This document shows, piece after piece, positions 43,319-52,401 of a DNA stretch of 64,000 nucleotides. This DNA is from Woeseiaceae bacterium (GTDB lineage Bacteria > Pseudomonadota > Gammaproteobacteria > Steroidobacterales > Woeseiaceae). Below the pieces are notes generated by a model, which was not told where the DNA came from, made no database searches, and saw nothing but the letters and a program-made list of their open reading frames with translations. The position numbers and the translations under genes were made by a program. How positions within the stretch are numbered: position 1 is the stretch's first letter; each line of letters opens with the position of its first letter. The stretch covers positions 124,001 to 188,000 of the forward strand of contig JANQLK010000052.1 of the NCBI GenBank assembly GCA_028280615.1. Reading direction: 5' to 3'.

Positions 43319-46228
43319 TCAGAAATTCGAGCGTACACCAAGGAAATACCGGCGGCCGATGAGATCGTAGACACCGGTGTTGGTGTTGGGTGGACCGCCG
43401 AGTCTGAATCCAAGGACCGGTGGATCGTTGTCGGTCAGGTTGTTGATGCCGCCGTATAACTCGAACATGTCCGACGCTGCAAATGACACCGACATGTCGA
43501 AGTAGTGCTCGGCATCGACACTGTCGATGAACTCCGTTTGTCCTTCGAGGAGATCCAGATCACCCAGCGTGCGCCATTGGAGCCGCCCCGTGAACGGGCC
43601 CGCCGCATAGGTTCCGGACAGCACCGACTTGAAGTCGAGCACGACCGGAACACCGGTGCCGGAACAGCTCGTGCCGAACTTGCCCGCGCAATCCAGAGGC
43701 GGCGCGCCGGGAATCGCGGTGATCTCGCGTTCGAACTGCCAGCCTGCGTTCCAGCTCAAGTTGAGTGTCGCGCCCTGGCCCCACAGTGAAAGCGAGTCGG
43801 GCAGGTCGATGCCATAGGTCGCCTGCAGGTCCACTCCGCTGACAGTCAGCTCGGCAACGTTGGCCAGGCTCGATTCCACCTCGAATAGCTGACCGTTGGA
43901 CAGACGCGAGACCCTCGAACAGAACGTTCCGTTGGCTTCCAGCGTCCGGAAGCACTCGTCGAGGACGAACTGCGCGGTCACCGATGCGATCGCGTCCGTC
44001 ACTTCGATCTGATAGTAGTCGACCGTCAGGTTGAGCCCTTCGACAAAGCCCGGCTGGTAGACGAAGCCCAAGGTAATGGTGTCGGATTCTTCTTCCTGCA
44101 GTTCCGGATTGCCGCCGCCAACGGACGTTAGCCCGATGTTGATCTGCTGGAACATGTCGATTTCCGAGGCATCGACGCCCTGCTGAACGCACAGGTCGCG
44201 CTGGGCCTGAGAAGGCCCGTTGTCGACGTCGCACGGATCGTTGCCGTTGGTGAATCCGGACGTCTGCGTCGCGAACAGATCGATTAGGCTTGGCGCGCGT
44301 ATTGCCGTATTGAAGAAACCGCGCAGCTTGAACGTATCACTAATCTGCCAGTCCAGACCGGCGCGCCATGTCGTCGCACTTCCGATCGTCGAATAGTCGG
44401 AGAAGCGTATGGCGCCTTCGAACGCCAGGTTTTCTATCGCCGGCAAATCGGCCAGCAACGGAACTCTGGCCTCGCCGAACACTTCCGTGACGTCCATCTC
44501 GCCGTCATTGGGCGGCACCTCCCGCGGGCCGTCGTTACGCACGAGGTCGTCGGGCACGAACGTGAAAGCGTCCTCTCGCCACTCGAGACCGAACGCGGCG
44601 GCCACCGGTCCGGCCGGCATGTCGAACAGGTCCCCCGCGATCGACGCGACGGCGGCCTGTCGCTCGAGCGAGGTAGACTGGAAGCGAGTCGGCGTCAGGA
44701 ACCCGGCCATCTCCGGCGTGATCGATCCGATCCCGAAGATGTTTACGGGCACGCAGTTCGGCAACAGCGCAGTGCGGCACTGCGGCTCCTGCGTCACCGG
44801 GTCGATGACGATGTCGAGGCCGGCGTTGAGGGAACGCGTCGAGACGACGTTCTGGGAAACGAATAGCTGGCTCGTGTCATGGTCCTGGAAGAACACGTCC
44901 CAGTTCCAGGGCGAATCGTCTGAGCCGATGTCGCCTCTCAGTCCGATCGTAAACGCCGCCGTTTTGCGATCGTAGTCGAATATGCGCGGACCCAGCTCAT
45001 CGGCACGCCGGGCGGAACCGACGATCTCATAGTCGCCGTCGCCGTTCGGGTCGAAAAACGCAGCGTTCGCGGTGAAGAAGTCGATCGTTGCCTGCGACAG
45101 AATCGGATTGTTCGCAAGATTGGGGACGATCAGCGTGCCTGGCGCCGCGCCCTGTGTTCTCGGGGCAAACGCCGCCGGCGCCTGTTGAAACCCCTGAGAG
45201 TTGTCGATGTAAAAGTACTCGCCGTAAACGGTGATGTCGTCGGCGATGTCGTAGCTGGCGAGACCCGAGAACTGGGTTCGCTCCCGGGGCCGCATCAGGA
45301 AATTCAGCGGTGCGAAATTGAAGCGGTCCTCAGGATCGCAGAACGGCAGCGGCTCACCGGACGGGCCAAAGCGAATTCCCGTAATGGCCGAGCACTCGGC
45401 GGGCGGTGTCAGGTCCACACCCGAAAGCGACATGAGGTCCGTCATCGACAGGCCGATTCTCGTGCCGGGGATATTGCCGGAGCCGGACGGCACCAGTTCG
45501 CCGGCCGAATTCGGGTTCAGCGTGACCGCCGAATACGCCCTGTCCGAAAAGAACACGGGGTCCCCGTCCGTATACGATCCATGAACGACGGCGTTGCCGC
45601 GGCCCCCGTCGATGTTGCCGCCGATAACGAAGTCGGCCCTGAGCGTGGCGCCGTCACCTTCGAAGGTCTCGTTGTGCGAGACATTGAAGCTAACGCCTTC
45701 GAACCGGTCGTTGAGCGTAAAGTTGACCGCGCCCGCGATGGCGTCTGAACCGTATACGGCTGACGCGCCGCCGGTGATCACCTCGACTTTCGATACGAGG
45801 ATATCCGGGATTGTCGCAAGATCCACGAGCCCGCTCGTGTCGGCCGGAGCGAAACGCCGTCCGTTGACAAGGACGAGTGTCCTCGTCGGTCCCAGCGCTC
45901 GCAGGTTTGCGGACAGGACACCCGCACCGCCGCGGGCATTGGTCTGTGCCGTCACGTCCGTTTGCAACTGCGGGAATTCGTTCAACGTCTGCTCGAGCGT
46001 CACATTGCCGGCGTAGAAGAGTTCGTCGCCGTCGATCGTGACGAGAGGGCTCGGTGCGTCGAGGTCCCTTCTCACGAGGCGCGAGCCAGTGACAACGACT
46101 TCCTCGAGTAGCGCCTCGTCGCCGGTCGACTGAGCGTGTCCCTGCGTGGAGCCGAACGTCAGCGAAACGGCGATAGCACCTATCCGGACCAGTGCGCCGG
46201 ACAGCCAGTGCCTGTCGAAAACCTTCAT
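43319..46228 (-). CDS. TonB-dependent outer-membrane receptor B
   Basis: A 969-residue receptor with a signal peptide ending QGHAQ, TonB-box-like EEVVVTGSR, plug domain motifs (LVLVNGRRF, VEVITGGASAVYGSDAIAGAVNF) and a barrel ending FLGVRSNF with terminal Phe. The first part after the signal is nearly the same as in receptor A (GSRLVRRDLDAPSP). The ATG at 46228 follows GGGGGGA; the open frame up to 46267 is not needed. It lies between GntR B and the class IV aminotransferase, with TTGT-type half-sites upstream, so it is probably part of regulon B. Confidence 0.92.
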   Translation of the reverse strand: MKVFDRHWLSGALVRIGAIAVSLTFGSTQGHAQSTGDEALLEEVVVTGSRLVRRDLDAPSPLVTIDGDELFYAGNVTLEQTLNEFPQLQTDVTAQTNARGGAGVLSANLRALGPTRTLVLVNGRRFAPADTSGLVDLATIPDILVSKVEVITGGASAVYGSDAIAGAVNFTLNDRFEGVSFNVSHNETFEGDGATLRADFVIGGNIDGGRGNAVVHGSYTDGDPVFFSDRAYSAVTLNPNSAGELVPSGSGNIPGTRIGLSMTDLMSLSGVDLTPPAECSAITGIRFGPSGEPLPFCDPEDRFNFAPLNFLMRPRERTQFSGLASYDIADDITVYGEYFYIDNSQGFQQAPAAFAPRTQGAAPGTLIVPNLANNPILSQATIDFFTANAAFFDPNGDGDYEIVGSARRADELGPRIFDYDRKTAAFTIGLRGDIGSDDSPWNWDVFFQDHDTSQLFVSQNVVSTRSLNAGLDIVIDPVTQEPQCRTALLPNCVPVNIFGIGSITPEMAGFLTPTRFQSTSLERQAAVASIAGDLFDMPAGPVAAAFGLEWREDAFTFVPDDLVRNDGPREVPPNDGEMDVTEVFGEARVPLLADLPAIENLAFEGAIRFSDYSTIGSATTWRAGLDWQISDTFKLRGFFNTAIRAPSLIDLFATQTSGFTNGNDPCDVDNGPSQAQRDLCVQQGVDASEIDMFQQINIGLTSVGGGNPELQEEESDTITLGFVYQPGFVEGLNLTVDYYQIEVTDAIASVTAQFVLDECFRTLEANGTFCSRVSRLSNGQLFEVESSLANVAELTVSGVDLQATYGIDLPDSLSLWGQGATLNLSWNAGWQFEREITAIPGAPPLDCAGKFGTSCSGTGVPVVLDFKSVLSGTYAAGPFTGRLQWRTLGDLDLLEGQTEFIDSVDAEHYFDMSVSFAASDMFELYGGINNLTDNDPPVLGFRLGGPPNTNTGVYDLIGRRYFLGVRSNF

Positions 46229-46279
46229 CTCAATCCCCCCGGTCAGAAAACTACTGCCCCCAGTCAAGATCCGGCTAGT

Positions 46280-46322
46280 TTGTATGCCAACTGTGCACTA
46301 ATTGTCCACACATTGTATGCAA
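46280..46322. promoter_or_regulatory. Cluster of TTGT-type sites upstream of TonB receptor B and aminotransferase
   Basis: Within 43 bp are TTGTATGCCAA (46280-46290), TTGTCCACA (46302-46310, 8 of 9 identical to TTGTCTACA in the operator at 42513) and TTGTATGCAA (46313-46322, one mismatch from a TTGTATACAA palindrome). They lie 50-95 bp upstream of the receptor start and about 140 bp before the aminotransferase. Control by GntR B is likely. Confidence 0.5.
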
Positions 46323-46461
46323 AGTCAATTTTATCCCTTACAATCGGCAGTTCGTACACGCAAGTGCCTGTTTTAAAGGGACTGCCGACATCACGGACAA
46401 GGTCGCGAATCGTCCAAAGCGTCGGCAACACGGCCCCGGGTTTCATGGAGATCGGTCAACG

Positions 46462-47406
46462 ATGTCGGAGAGTCTGCCCAATTCGCATTTCGGCGCGCAC
46501 GCGGCGATCGAAGACCCGCGCAATGCGTCGATCAAGATCTACGTCAACGGGGACCTGGTTCCGCGGCACGAAGCCAGGGTTTCGGTTTACGACAGCGGAT
46601 TCATGCTGGGTGACGGCGTATGGGAGGGCCTGCGTCTCTACAACGGGAAATTTCTGTTCGAAGACATGCACCTCGATCGGCTCCTCGCCGGCGCAAAAGC
46701 GTTGGATATCGATATCGGCAAGTCGAAGCGCGAGCTTGCCGAAGCTATGCAAAAGACGGTTGCCGCCAACGGCATGTCCGACGGTGTGCACGTCCGGCTG
46801 ATGGTGACGAGAGGGCCGAAGCGCACGCCGTTTCAGGATCCCCGCCTGTCGGATCAGGGCCCGACGATAGTCATCATTGCAGAGCACAAGGTAGCGAGTC
46901 CCGTGCCCGCGACTAATGGCATACGAATGTTCACGGTCCATGTTCAGCGCGGCAATCCGACCGTGCAGGACCCGAAACTCAATTCCCACAGCAAGCTGAA
47001 TTGCATCACGGCGATGATTCAGTCTTACAAGGCGGGATGTGATGAGGCGCTGATGCTCGATCCGCAGGGATTCGTGAATACCGGCAACTCCGTCAATTTC
47101 TTCATCGTGAAGGGGGGCGAGGTCTGGACGTCCACGGGAGACTACTGCATGCCCGGAGTCACGCGAGCGAAGGTCATCGAGCTGTGTGAGCAGAACGGAA
47201 TCGCCGTTCGGCAGAAGAATTTTTCGCTGCATGATGCCTACAGTGCCGACGAAGCGTTCGTCACGGGCACGTTCGGCGGGCAGATTCCGGTCGTCGAGAT
47301 CGACGGACGAACGATCGGCGACGGAAGGCCGGGCGAGATGCTGGGCCGTATCCGCTCGCTCTACCGCGACATGATCGATAGCGAGTGCCCGCCCGACGCC
47401 GGCTGA
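46462..47406 (+). CDS. Class IV PLP aminotransferase (D-amino-acid/branched-chain type)
   Basis: A 314-residue fold-type IV aminotransferase. Signatures are IKIYVNGDLVPRHEARVSVYD and GDGVWEGLR at the N-terminus and the PLP Lys178 in HSKLN. The Glu that normally contacts the pyridine nitrogen in the VTEG-type motif is replaced (FVNTGNSVNFF, T207), followed by VWTSTGDYC. This points to a divergent subfamily, so D-alanine or branched-chain specificity should not be assumed. It is divergent from TonB receptor B and followed 73 nt later by an M24 peptidase. It could process D-amino or amino acids freed from peptides. Confidence 0.82.
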   Translation: MSESLPNSHFGAHAAIEDPRNASIKIYVNGDLVPRHEARVSVYDSGFMLGDGVWEGLRLYNGKFLFEDMHLDRLLAGAKALDIDIGKSKRELAEAMQKTVAANGMSDGVHVRLMVTRGPKRTPFQDPRLSDQGPTIVIIAEHKVASPVPATNGIRMFTVHVQRGNPTVQDPKLNSHSKLNCITAMIQSYKAGCDEALMLDPQGFVNTGNSVNFFIVKGGEVWTSTGDYCMPGVTRAKVIELCEQNGIAVRQKNFSLHDAYSADEAFVTGTFGGQIPVVEIDGRTIGDGRPGEMLGRIRSLYRDMIDSECPPDAG

Positions 47407-47479
47407 GGCCGTTGCCCCGCAATAGACATCCGGACAGAATGCGTCTTCACGACAAGAACAGAAACTGCGGGGAAGCAAA

Positions 47480-48940
47480 ATGTATGCTCGGTCCTGGATA
47501 GCCGTATCGCTCGTTCTAATCGCCGCAACAGCTAGTGCCCAGCACTACCAGACCGACTTCCCGCCCGAAGAGTTCCGCGCGCGCTGGGACAGGCTGTTCG
47601 ATCGCATCGGCGACGACGCCGTCGCGTTCGTGCAGGGTGCACCCTCGGCACGCGGCTTCGAGTACCCGCGTCAGCACAACACCTTCTACTACCTGACCGG
47701 CATCGAGACGCCGCACAGCTATTTGTGGCTTGACGGTCGAACGCGCGAAGTCACGGTCTATCTGCCGCCGCGCAACGAGCGGCTCGAGAAGGGCGAGGGC
47801 AAGCTCTTGTCCGCGGCGACGGTCGATCTCGTCAAGGAGCTCGTCGGTGTCGACCACGTCAGGAGCACCGACGACATGCGGGGAAACTGGCTCCGGGAAA
47901 CGCTCGGCGAGGATATACCCGATCTGTACACGCCGTTCCGGCCCGAGGAGGGTTACGCGCAGAGCCGCTACGAACTCGATCTGGCAAACACGAACATCGC
48001 CAACGATCACTGGGACGGGCGCATCCCGCGTGAGATGCGACTCTTGAGCCTGCTCAAGACGCGCGGACCCAAACCCTGGGATGCACCCGAGCTCGAAGTG
48101 CGCGATCTCTCGCCGATCCTCGACGATCTGCGCATGATCAAGAGCGAGCGCGAGATCGCGCTGATCCGCCGGGCGTCCGAGATCGCGGGCTTTGGTGTCA
48201 TGGAGGCGATCAAGAGCACCCGGCCCGGTGTTACCGAGTACCAGCTCGATGCCGCGGCGCGATACGTGTTCCTGGTCAATGGCGCGCGTCTCGACGGCTA
48301 TCGATCGATCACGGCAAGCGGCATCGAGAACATCAACACGGGCCACTACTTCCGCAACACGCGCACGCTCGAAGCGGGCGACCTCGTGCTCATGGACTAC
48401 GCGCCCGACTACCGCTACTACGTCAGCGACATCGGCCGTATGTGGCCGGTCAACGGCCGGTATACCGCGGCGCAGCGGGAACTGCTCGAACCGATACTGC
48501 GCTACCGCGACTTCGTACTCGAGCGCATTCGCCCCGGTGTCATGGCCGACCAGGTGCTAGAGGAGGCGGCCGAGGCCATGGAGGGCTGGTTCGATGCCAA
48601 CCCGTTCGTGAACAGGCACTACGAGGAGGCCGCGCGCGACATGGTCGCGAGAGGCAGCGGTGTGTTCTCGCACCCGGTCGGCATGGCCGTGCACGACGAC
48701 GGCGACTACAATTACCGGCGCCTGCCGCTCGCGCCCGGCATGGTGTTCTCGGTCGATCCGACGCTTCGCGTCCCCGAGGAGAACCTGTACCTGCGCTACG
48801 AGGACACCGTCGTCGTGACCGAAGACGGCGTCGAGAACTTTACCGACTTCCTCCCCTCCGAGCTCGACGATCTCGAAGCGTTGATGCGCGAGGAGGGCGT
48901 CGTGCAGAAGGTGCCCGCCATCACCGACTGGCCCGACTAA
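47480..48940 (+). CDS. Exported M24B Xaa-Pro aminopeptidase with AMP_N domain
   Basis: A 486-residue aminopeptidase P-type enzyme. A signal peptide ends at TASAQ, then an AMP_N domain (residues about 25-190; FYYLTGIETPHSYLWL) and the catalytic domain with D306 (LMDYAPD), D317 (VSDIGR), H398 (SHPVGM) and E441 (RYEDTV). The fourth ligand, usually Glu, is Asp426 (FSVDPT), a conservative change that may shift metal affinity. GGGGAA lies upstream of the ATG. It removes N-terminal residues before proline. Convergent with the DUF885 gene. Confidence 0.9.
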   Translation: MYARSWIAVSLVLIAATASAQHYQTDFPPEEFRARWDRLFDRIGDDAVAFVQGAPSARGFEYPRQHNTFYYLTGIETPHSYLWLDGRTREVTVYLPPRNERLEKGEGKLLSAATVDLVKELVGVDHVRSTDDMRGNWLRETLGEDIPDLYTPFRPEEGYAQSRYELDLANTNIANDHWDGRIPREMRLLSLLKTRGPKPWDAPELEVRDLSPILDDLRMIKSEREIALIRRASEIAGFGVMEAIKSTRPGVTEYQLDAAARYVFLVNGARLDGYRSITASGIENINTGHYFRNTRTLEAGDLVLMDYAPDYRYYVSDIGRMWPVNGRYTAAQRELLEPILRYRDFVLERIRPGVMADQVLEEAAEAMEGWFDANPFVNRHYEEAARDMVARGSGVFSHPVGMAVHDDGDYNYRRLPLAPGMVFSVDPTLRVPEENLYLRYEDTVVVTEDGVENFTDFLPSELDDLEALMREEGVVQKVPAITDWPD

Positions 48941-48943
48941 CGG

Positions 48944-50713
48944 CTAAGGGTCACCGTAGAACCGCCAGTTGCTCTCGTAATCGGCCGTTAGCGGAAGCCC
49001 GAGAAGCCGGGCACGCACGAGTTCGACGGGCATCCGGCCACCCTGCATGATCGCGTCATGGAACTCGGTCGGCGTCATGAGCCCGGTGCCGACAATCTCG
49101 TCGTACAGCGCGCGGAATTGCAGCGCGCCGGTCATGTAGGCGATCTGGTAGAGCGGCGCATCGCGCGTCGTGCGGCGCACTTCGGCCTCGGCGTTGGCGC
49201 GCTCGTGGCCCACGCGTTCGACCAAAAAGTCGATGCACTCCTCGGGCGTCCAGCGGCCGAGGTGATAGTTCAGCGAGAAGATGATCCTGGCGGCGCGGTG
49301 CAACCGCCAGAACAGCATGCCGATGCGGTCGGGATCGTTGCGCGGGAAGTCGGTCTCGAGGAGCACGAACTCCCAGTACAGCGCCCAGCCTTCGCCCCAG
49401 AACGGCGTGCGGGCGAGGTCGCCGCGGTGCGGATTGAAGCGCCGCGTCATAAAGCCCTGCATATGGTGGCCGGGCACGAGCTCGTGCTGCACGGTGCCGA
49501 AGTTGAAGTGCGGCGTGTTGCCGCGCTGGCTCATGCGCTTGTCCTGGTGGCGCATCGTGTTGGTCGGATAGGAGACGCGCGTCACCTCGCCGCCCGTAAA
49601 GAACGGGTTGACGAGCTGGCGCTCGGGCGTCTGCATCGCGAGCCGCCACACTTCGCGCGACAGCGGCGGCAGCGTGATGACGTCCATGTTCTCGATGTAG
49701 TTCTCGGAATAGTCGCCGATCTCGAAGATCCGCCAGGGCTTCTCGCCGGGCGGCGGCGCGAGCTCCTTCGTGTACTCGAGCGCGGCGAGCCAGTCGTCGC
49801 CGAAGCCCATGTCGTTGGAGACGAGCCGGAACTGTTCCTCGATCCACGCGAACTCGGTCTCGCCGATGCGGATCATCTCGCGGGCCGTGTACGGGATCAT
49901 CTCGACCGTGAGGTCGGCCTTAAGCCCCTCGGCGAGCACGGGGTCGCCGATGATCGGCGCGACCTCGCCCTCGACGATGCCGACGAGGTGGGCGTTGATC
50001 GCATCCCGGTACGCGACGAGGCGCTCGACGACGCGGCCGTAGGGTTCGGGGACCCAGAAGTTGTACATCGGGTCGTAGCCGTCGTAGAACGTGTTCCAGT
50101 CGGCGAGTACCTCGCGAAGGTGTTCGACCTGGTTCGCGGCGCGCCAGGCTACGACCGGGCTCACGTCGATATCGGCATCACCGCTTTCGAGTGCCGCGGT
50201 CAGCCCGGCGAGCTGGTCCGCGACGACGTCCAGGGATTCGGCCGCCGTGCGCGGATGCACCCGGATCCTGTCATGCCGGTCCTCCTGGAACTTCCGGAGC
50301 GTGTCGCTGAACGGCAGGAGCGGCGCGATCGCCTGGCCGCGCTGCTCCTCGAGCGCGAGCATCTCGATGTTGTAGTCGATGCGGTGCTTGAGCGCGACGT
50401 AGTCGATCTGGCCCTCGAAGTTCAGGTCCTCGAAGTCGAGTTCCCGCAGGCGCTCGCGCCATCCCAGGTGGAACATCGACAGGCGTTCGATGCGCGCCGG
50501 TGAGTACTCGACCGGATAGCGCCGCTCGATGGCCTCGCGGTCGAGGACATAGCGGCTGACGGCATTGCGCAGATCGCTCTCGCCGCGCGCGAACGCAACG
50601 AGTGAATCGAGTGCGGGCGGGTCGTCGGCCCAGCCGGGCGGCAGCACGAGGTTCGGGTTCTCTGCGATGGTCGCGGCGGGGGCGAGCAGCAACAGGAGCA
50701 GGGCACGTTTCAT
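48944..50713 (-). CDS. DUF885-family exported metalloprotein, probable peptidase
   Basis: A 589-residue protein with a signal peptide (ALLLLLLAPAATIA). It has the DUF885 motif HELVPGHHM (H410, E411, H416, H417) and the downstream acidic GEGWALYWE (E441), a zinc-peptidase-like arrangement in a mostly helical protein. GGAG precedes the ATG at 7 nt. Family members are often described as carboxypeptidase-like, but few are characterised. It is divergent from the S10 carboxypeptidase, with AT-only site 5 in the gap, and convergent with the M24B gene. Periplasmic peptide hydrolysis is likely. Confidence 0.83.
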   Translation of the reverse strand: MKRALLLLLLAPAATIAENPNLVLPPGWADDPPALDSLVAFARGESDLRNAVSRYVLDREAIERRYPVEYSPARIERLSMFHLGWRERLRELDFEDLNFEGQIDYVALKHRIDYNIEMLALEEQRGQAIAPLLPFSDTLRKFQEDRHDRIRVHPRTAAESLDVVADQLAGLTAALESGDADIDVSPVVAWRAANQVEHLREVLADWNTFYDGYDPMYNFWVPEPYGRVVERLVAYRDAINAHLVGIVEGEVAPIIGDPVLAEGLKADLTVEMIPYTAREMIRIGETEFAWIEEQFRLVSNDMGFGDDWLAALEYTKELAPPPGEKPWRIFEIGDYSENYIENMDVITLPPLSREVWRLAMQTPERQLVNPFFTGGEVTRVSYPTNTMRHQDKRMSQRGNTPHFNFGTVQHELVPGHHMQGFMTRRFNPHRGDLARTPFWGEGWALYWEFVLLETDFPRNDPDRIGMLFWRLHRAARIIFSLNYHLGRWTPEECIDFLVERVGHERANAEAEVRRTTRDAPLYQIAYMTGALQFRALYDEIVGTGLMTPTEFHDAIMQGGRMPVELVRARLLGLPLTADYESNWRFYGDP

Positions 50714-50770
50714 GGCGAGTCTCCGGGTTCGGCGTGGGAATCGGCCGAATCGATGCGCGAACGTTGAATT

Positions 50771-50784
50771 AATATATAATATAT
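50771..50784. promoter_or_regulatory. AT-only shared site 5
   Basis: Reads AATATATAATATAT and contains the odd palindrome ATATAT-A-ATATAT (50772-50784) with the core TATATAATATAT at 50773-50784. It matches the ATAATATATTAT palindrome less well than the others. It lies 58 bp upstream of the DUF885 gene and 71 bp upstream of the S10 gene. Confidence 0.6.
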
Positions 50785-50855
50785 CGATTCCACGCGTGCT
50801 TTCGACCTTACGAGAATGTGCCGCGGCAACCGCCGGCCGGCACGGGGGACATACG

Positions 50856-52391
50856 ATGTTGCGATACGGTTGGACAATCCTGGTGTCACTGTTGTTCTCG
50901 CTGAACGCGTTCGCCGACGATCATGAAACCGGCGAATCCGGCGACGGCATGCAGGCCGAAGAGCCGAAAGCCGAATCGGTCACGACCGAACACAGCGTGC
51001 GCATCGACGGCAGGACGATTCGCTACACGGCGACGGCCGGGCTCATGCCGATACGCAACGACGACAAGAAGGCCATCGGCCTGTTCGGCTATACGGCGTA
51101 CTTCAAGCAGGGCGTCGAGGACCCGTCGACGCGGCCGATCCTGTTCGCCTACAACGGCGGCCCGGGCTCGGCGTCGATCTGGCTGCACATGGGCGTGCTC
51201 GGCCCGCGCATCATCCCGGTAAACGACACCGAGGTCACGGGTCCGGCGCCGTACGGCGCCGTCAACAACGAACACAGTATCCTCGACGTTGCCGACCTCG
51301 TCATGATGGACCCGGTCGGCACGGGTTACGCGATCCTCGCGGGCGAGGGCAAGCCCGAGGACTTCTGGGGCGTCGACCCGGACATAGCGGCAGCCTCGCA
51401 GTTCATCTCGCGCTTCATCACCGACAACAACCGCTGGCAGTCGCCGAAGTTCGTACTCGGCGAAAGCTACGGCGGCGTTCGCACGGGCGGCGTCGCGTAT
51501 CGGCTGCTCGACAAGTACGGCATGGGCCTGAACGGCGTGATTCTCGTGTCGCCGTTCATGGATGCCGCGGCCGCGCGCGACCGCTTCGCCATGGACCTGC
51601 CGCATGCGCTGTACCTGCCGACGCTTGCGGCGACGGCCTGGTACCACAACGCGATCGCCGATCGGCCCGACGACCTCGAGGCCTTCGTCGACGAGGTCGA
51701 ACGCTTCGCGCTCGAGGAGTACTCGCCGGCGCTCCTGAAGGGCACGTCGCTGCCCGCCGACGAACGCGCCGCCGTGATCCGCAAGCTGTCGGCCTACACG
51801 GGCTTAAGCGAAACATACTGGGATCATGCCAATTTGCGCGTCGCGCACTTCGCCTTCACGCAGGAACTGCTGCGCGACGAGGACGTCGTCGTCGGCCGCG
51901 TCGATTCGCGTTTCAAGGGTCGAAGCCTCAACCGCACGGCCGAGACGATGCAGTACGATCCGTTCGGCGCCTCGGTCGGCCCGGCCTTCAAGGCGGGTTT
52001 CATGCACTATCTGACCAACGACCTGGGCTTCAAGCAGGACGATCGCGATTACGTCGTGTCGGGGGGGCTGTGGTCCAACTGGGACTGGCTGCACACGCTG
52101 CCGAGCGGTCAGCAGACGCTGATAACCAACACGGCGATCGATCTCGCGACGACGATGACGCTGTACCCGCCCATGAAGGTGCTCGTACAACAGGGCTACT
52201 TCGACCTCGCGACGCCGCACTTCGTCTGGGAGTACGTGCTGTCGCACATGGACCTCGACGAGGAACAGCTGTCCAGAATCACGACCGAGATGTACGAGTC
52301 GGGCCACATGATGTACGTACACCCGCCTTCGCTCCTGAAGTACAAACAGGATCTCGCGCGGTTCATCACCGAGAACGACGGCATCGACTGA
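50856..52391 (+). CDS. Exported S10-family serine carboxypeptidase
   Basis: A 511-residue alpha/beta-hydrolase peptidase of family S10. Signal peptide ends NAFA. The oxyanion region is NGGPGSAS, the nucleophile S204 lies in GESYGG, and the acid and His follow in GYFDLATP and SGHMMYVH. S10 enzymes act at acidic to neutral pH and remove C-terminal residues, some including proline. A GGGGGA site lies upstream of the ATG at 50856; the longer frame upstream crosses site 5. It precedes the sulfatase by 10 nt. Confidence 0.9.
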   Translation: MLRYGWTILVSLLFSLNAFADDHETGESGDGMQAEEPKAESVTTEHSVRIDGRTIRYTATAGLMPIRNDDKKAIGLFGYTAYFKQGVEDPSTRPILFAYNGGPGSASIWLHMGVLGPRIIPVNDTEVTGPAPYGAVNNEHSILDVADLVMMDPVGTGYAILAGEGKPEDFWGVDPDIAAASQFISRFITDNNRWQSPKFVLGESYGGVRTGGVAYRLLDKYGMGLNGVILVSPFMDAAAARDRFAMDLPHALYLPTLAATAWYHNAIADRPDDLEAFVDEVERFALEEYSPALLKGTSLPADERAAVIRKLSAYTGLSETYWDHANLRVAHFAFTQELLRDEDVVVGRVDSRFKGRSLNRTAETMQYDPFGASVGPAFKAGFMHYLTNDLGFKQDDRDYVVSGGLWSNWDWLHTLPSGQQTLITNTAIDLATTMTLYPPMKVLVQQGYFDLATPHFVWEYVLSHMDLDEEQLSRITTEMYESGHMMYVHPPSLLKYKQDLARFITENDGID

Positions 52392-52401
52392 GCGCGACGA
52401 A

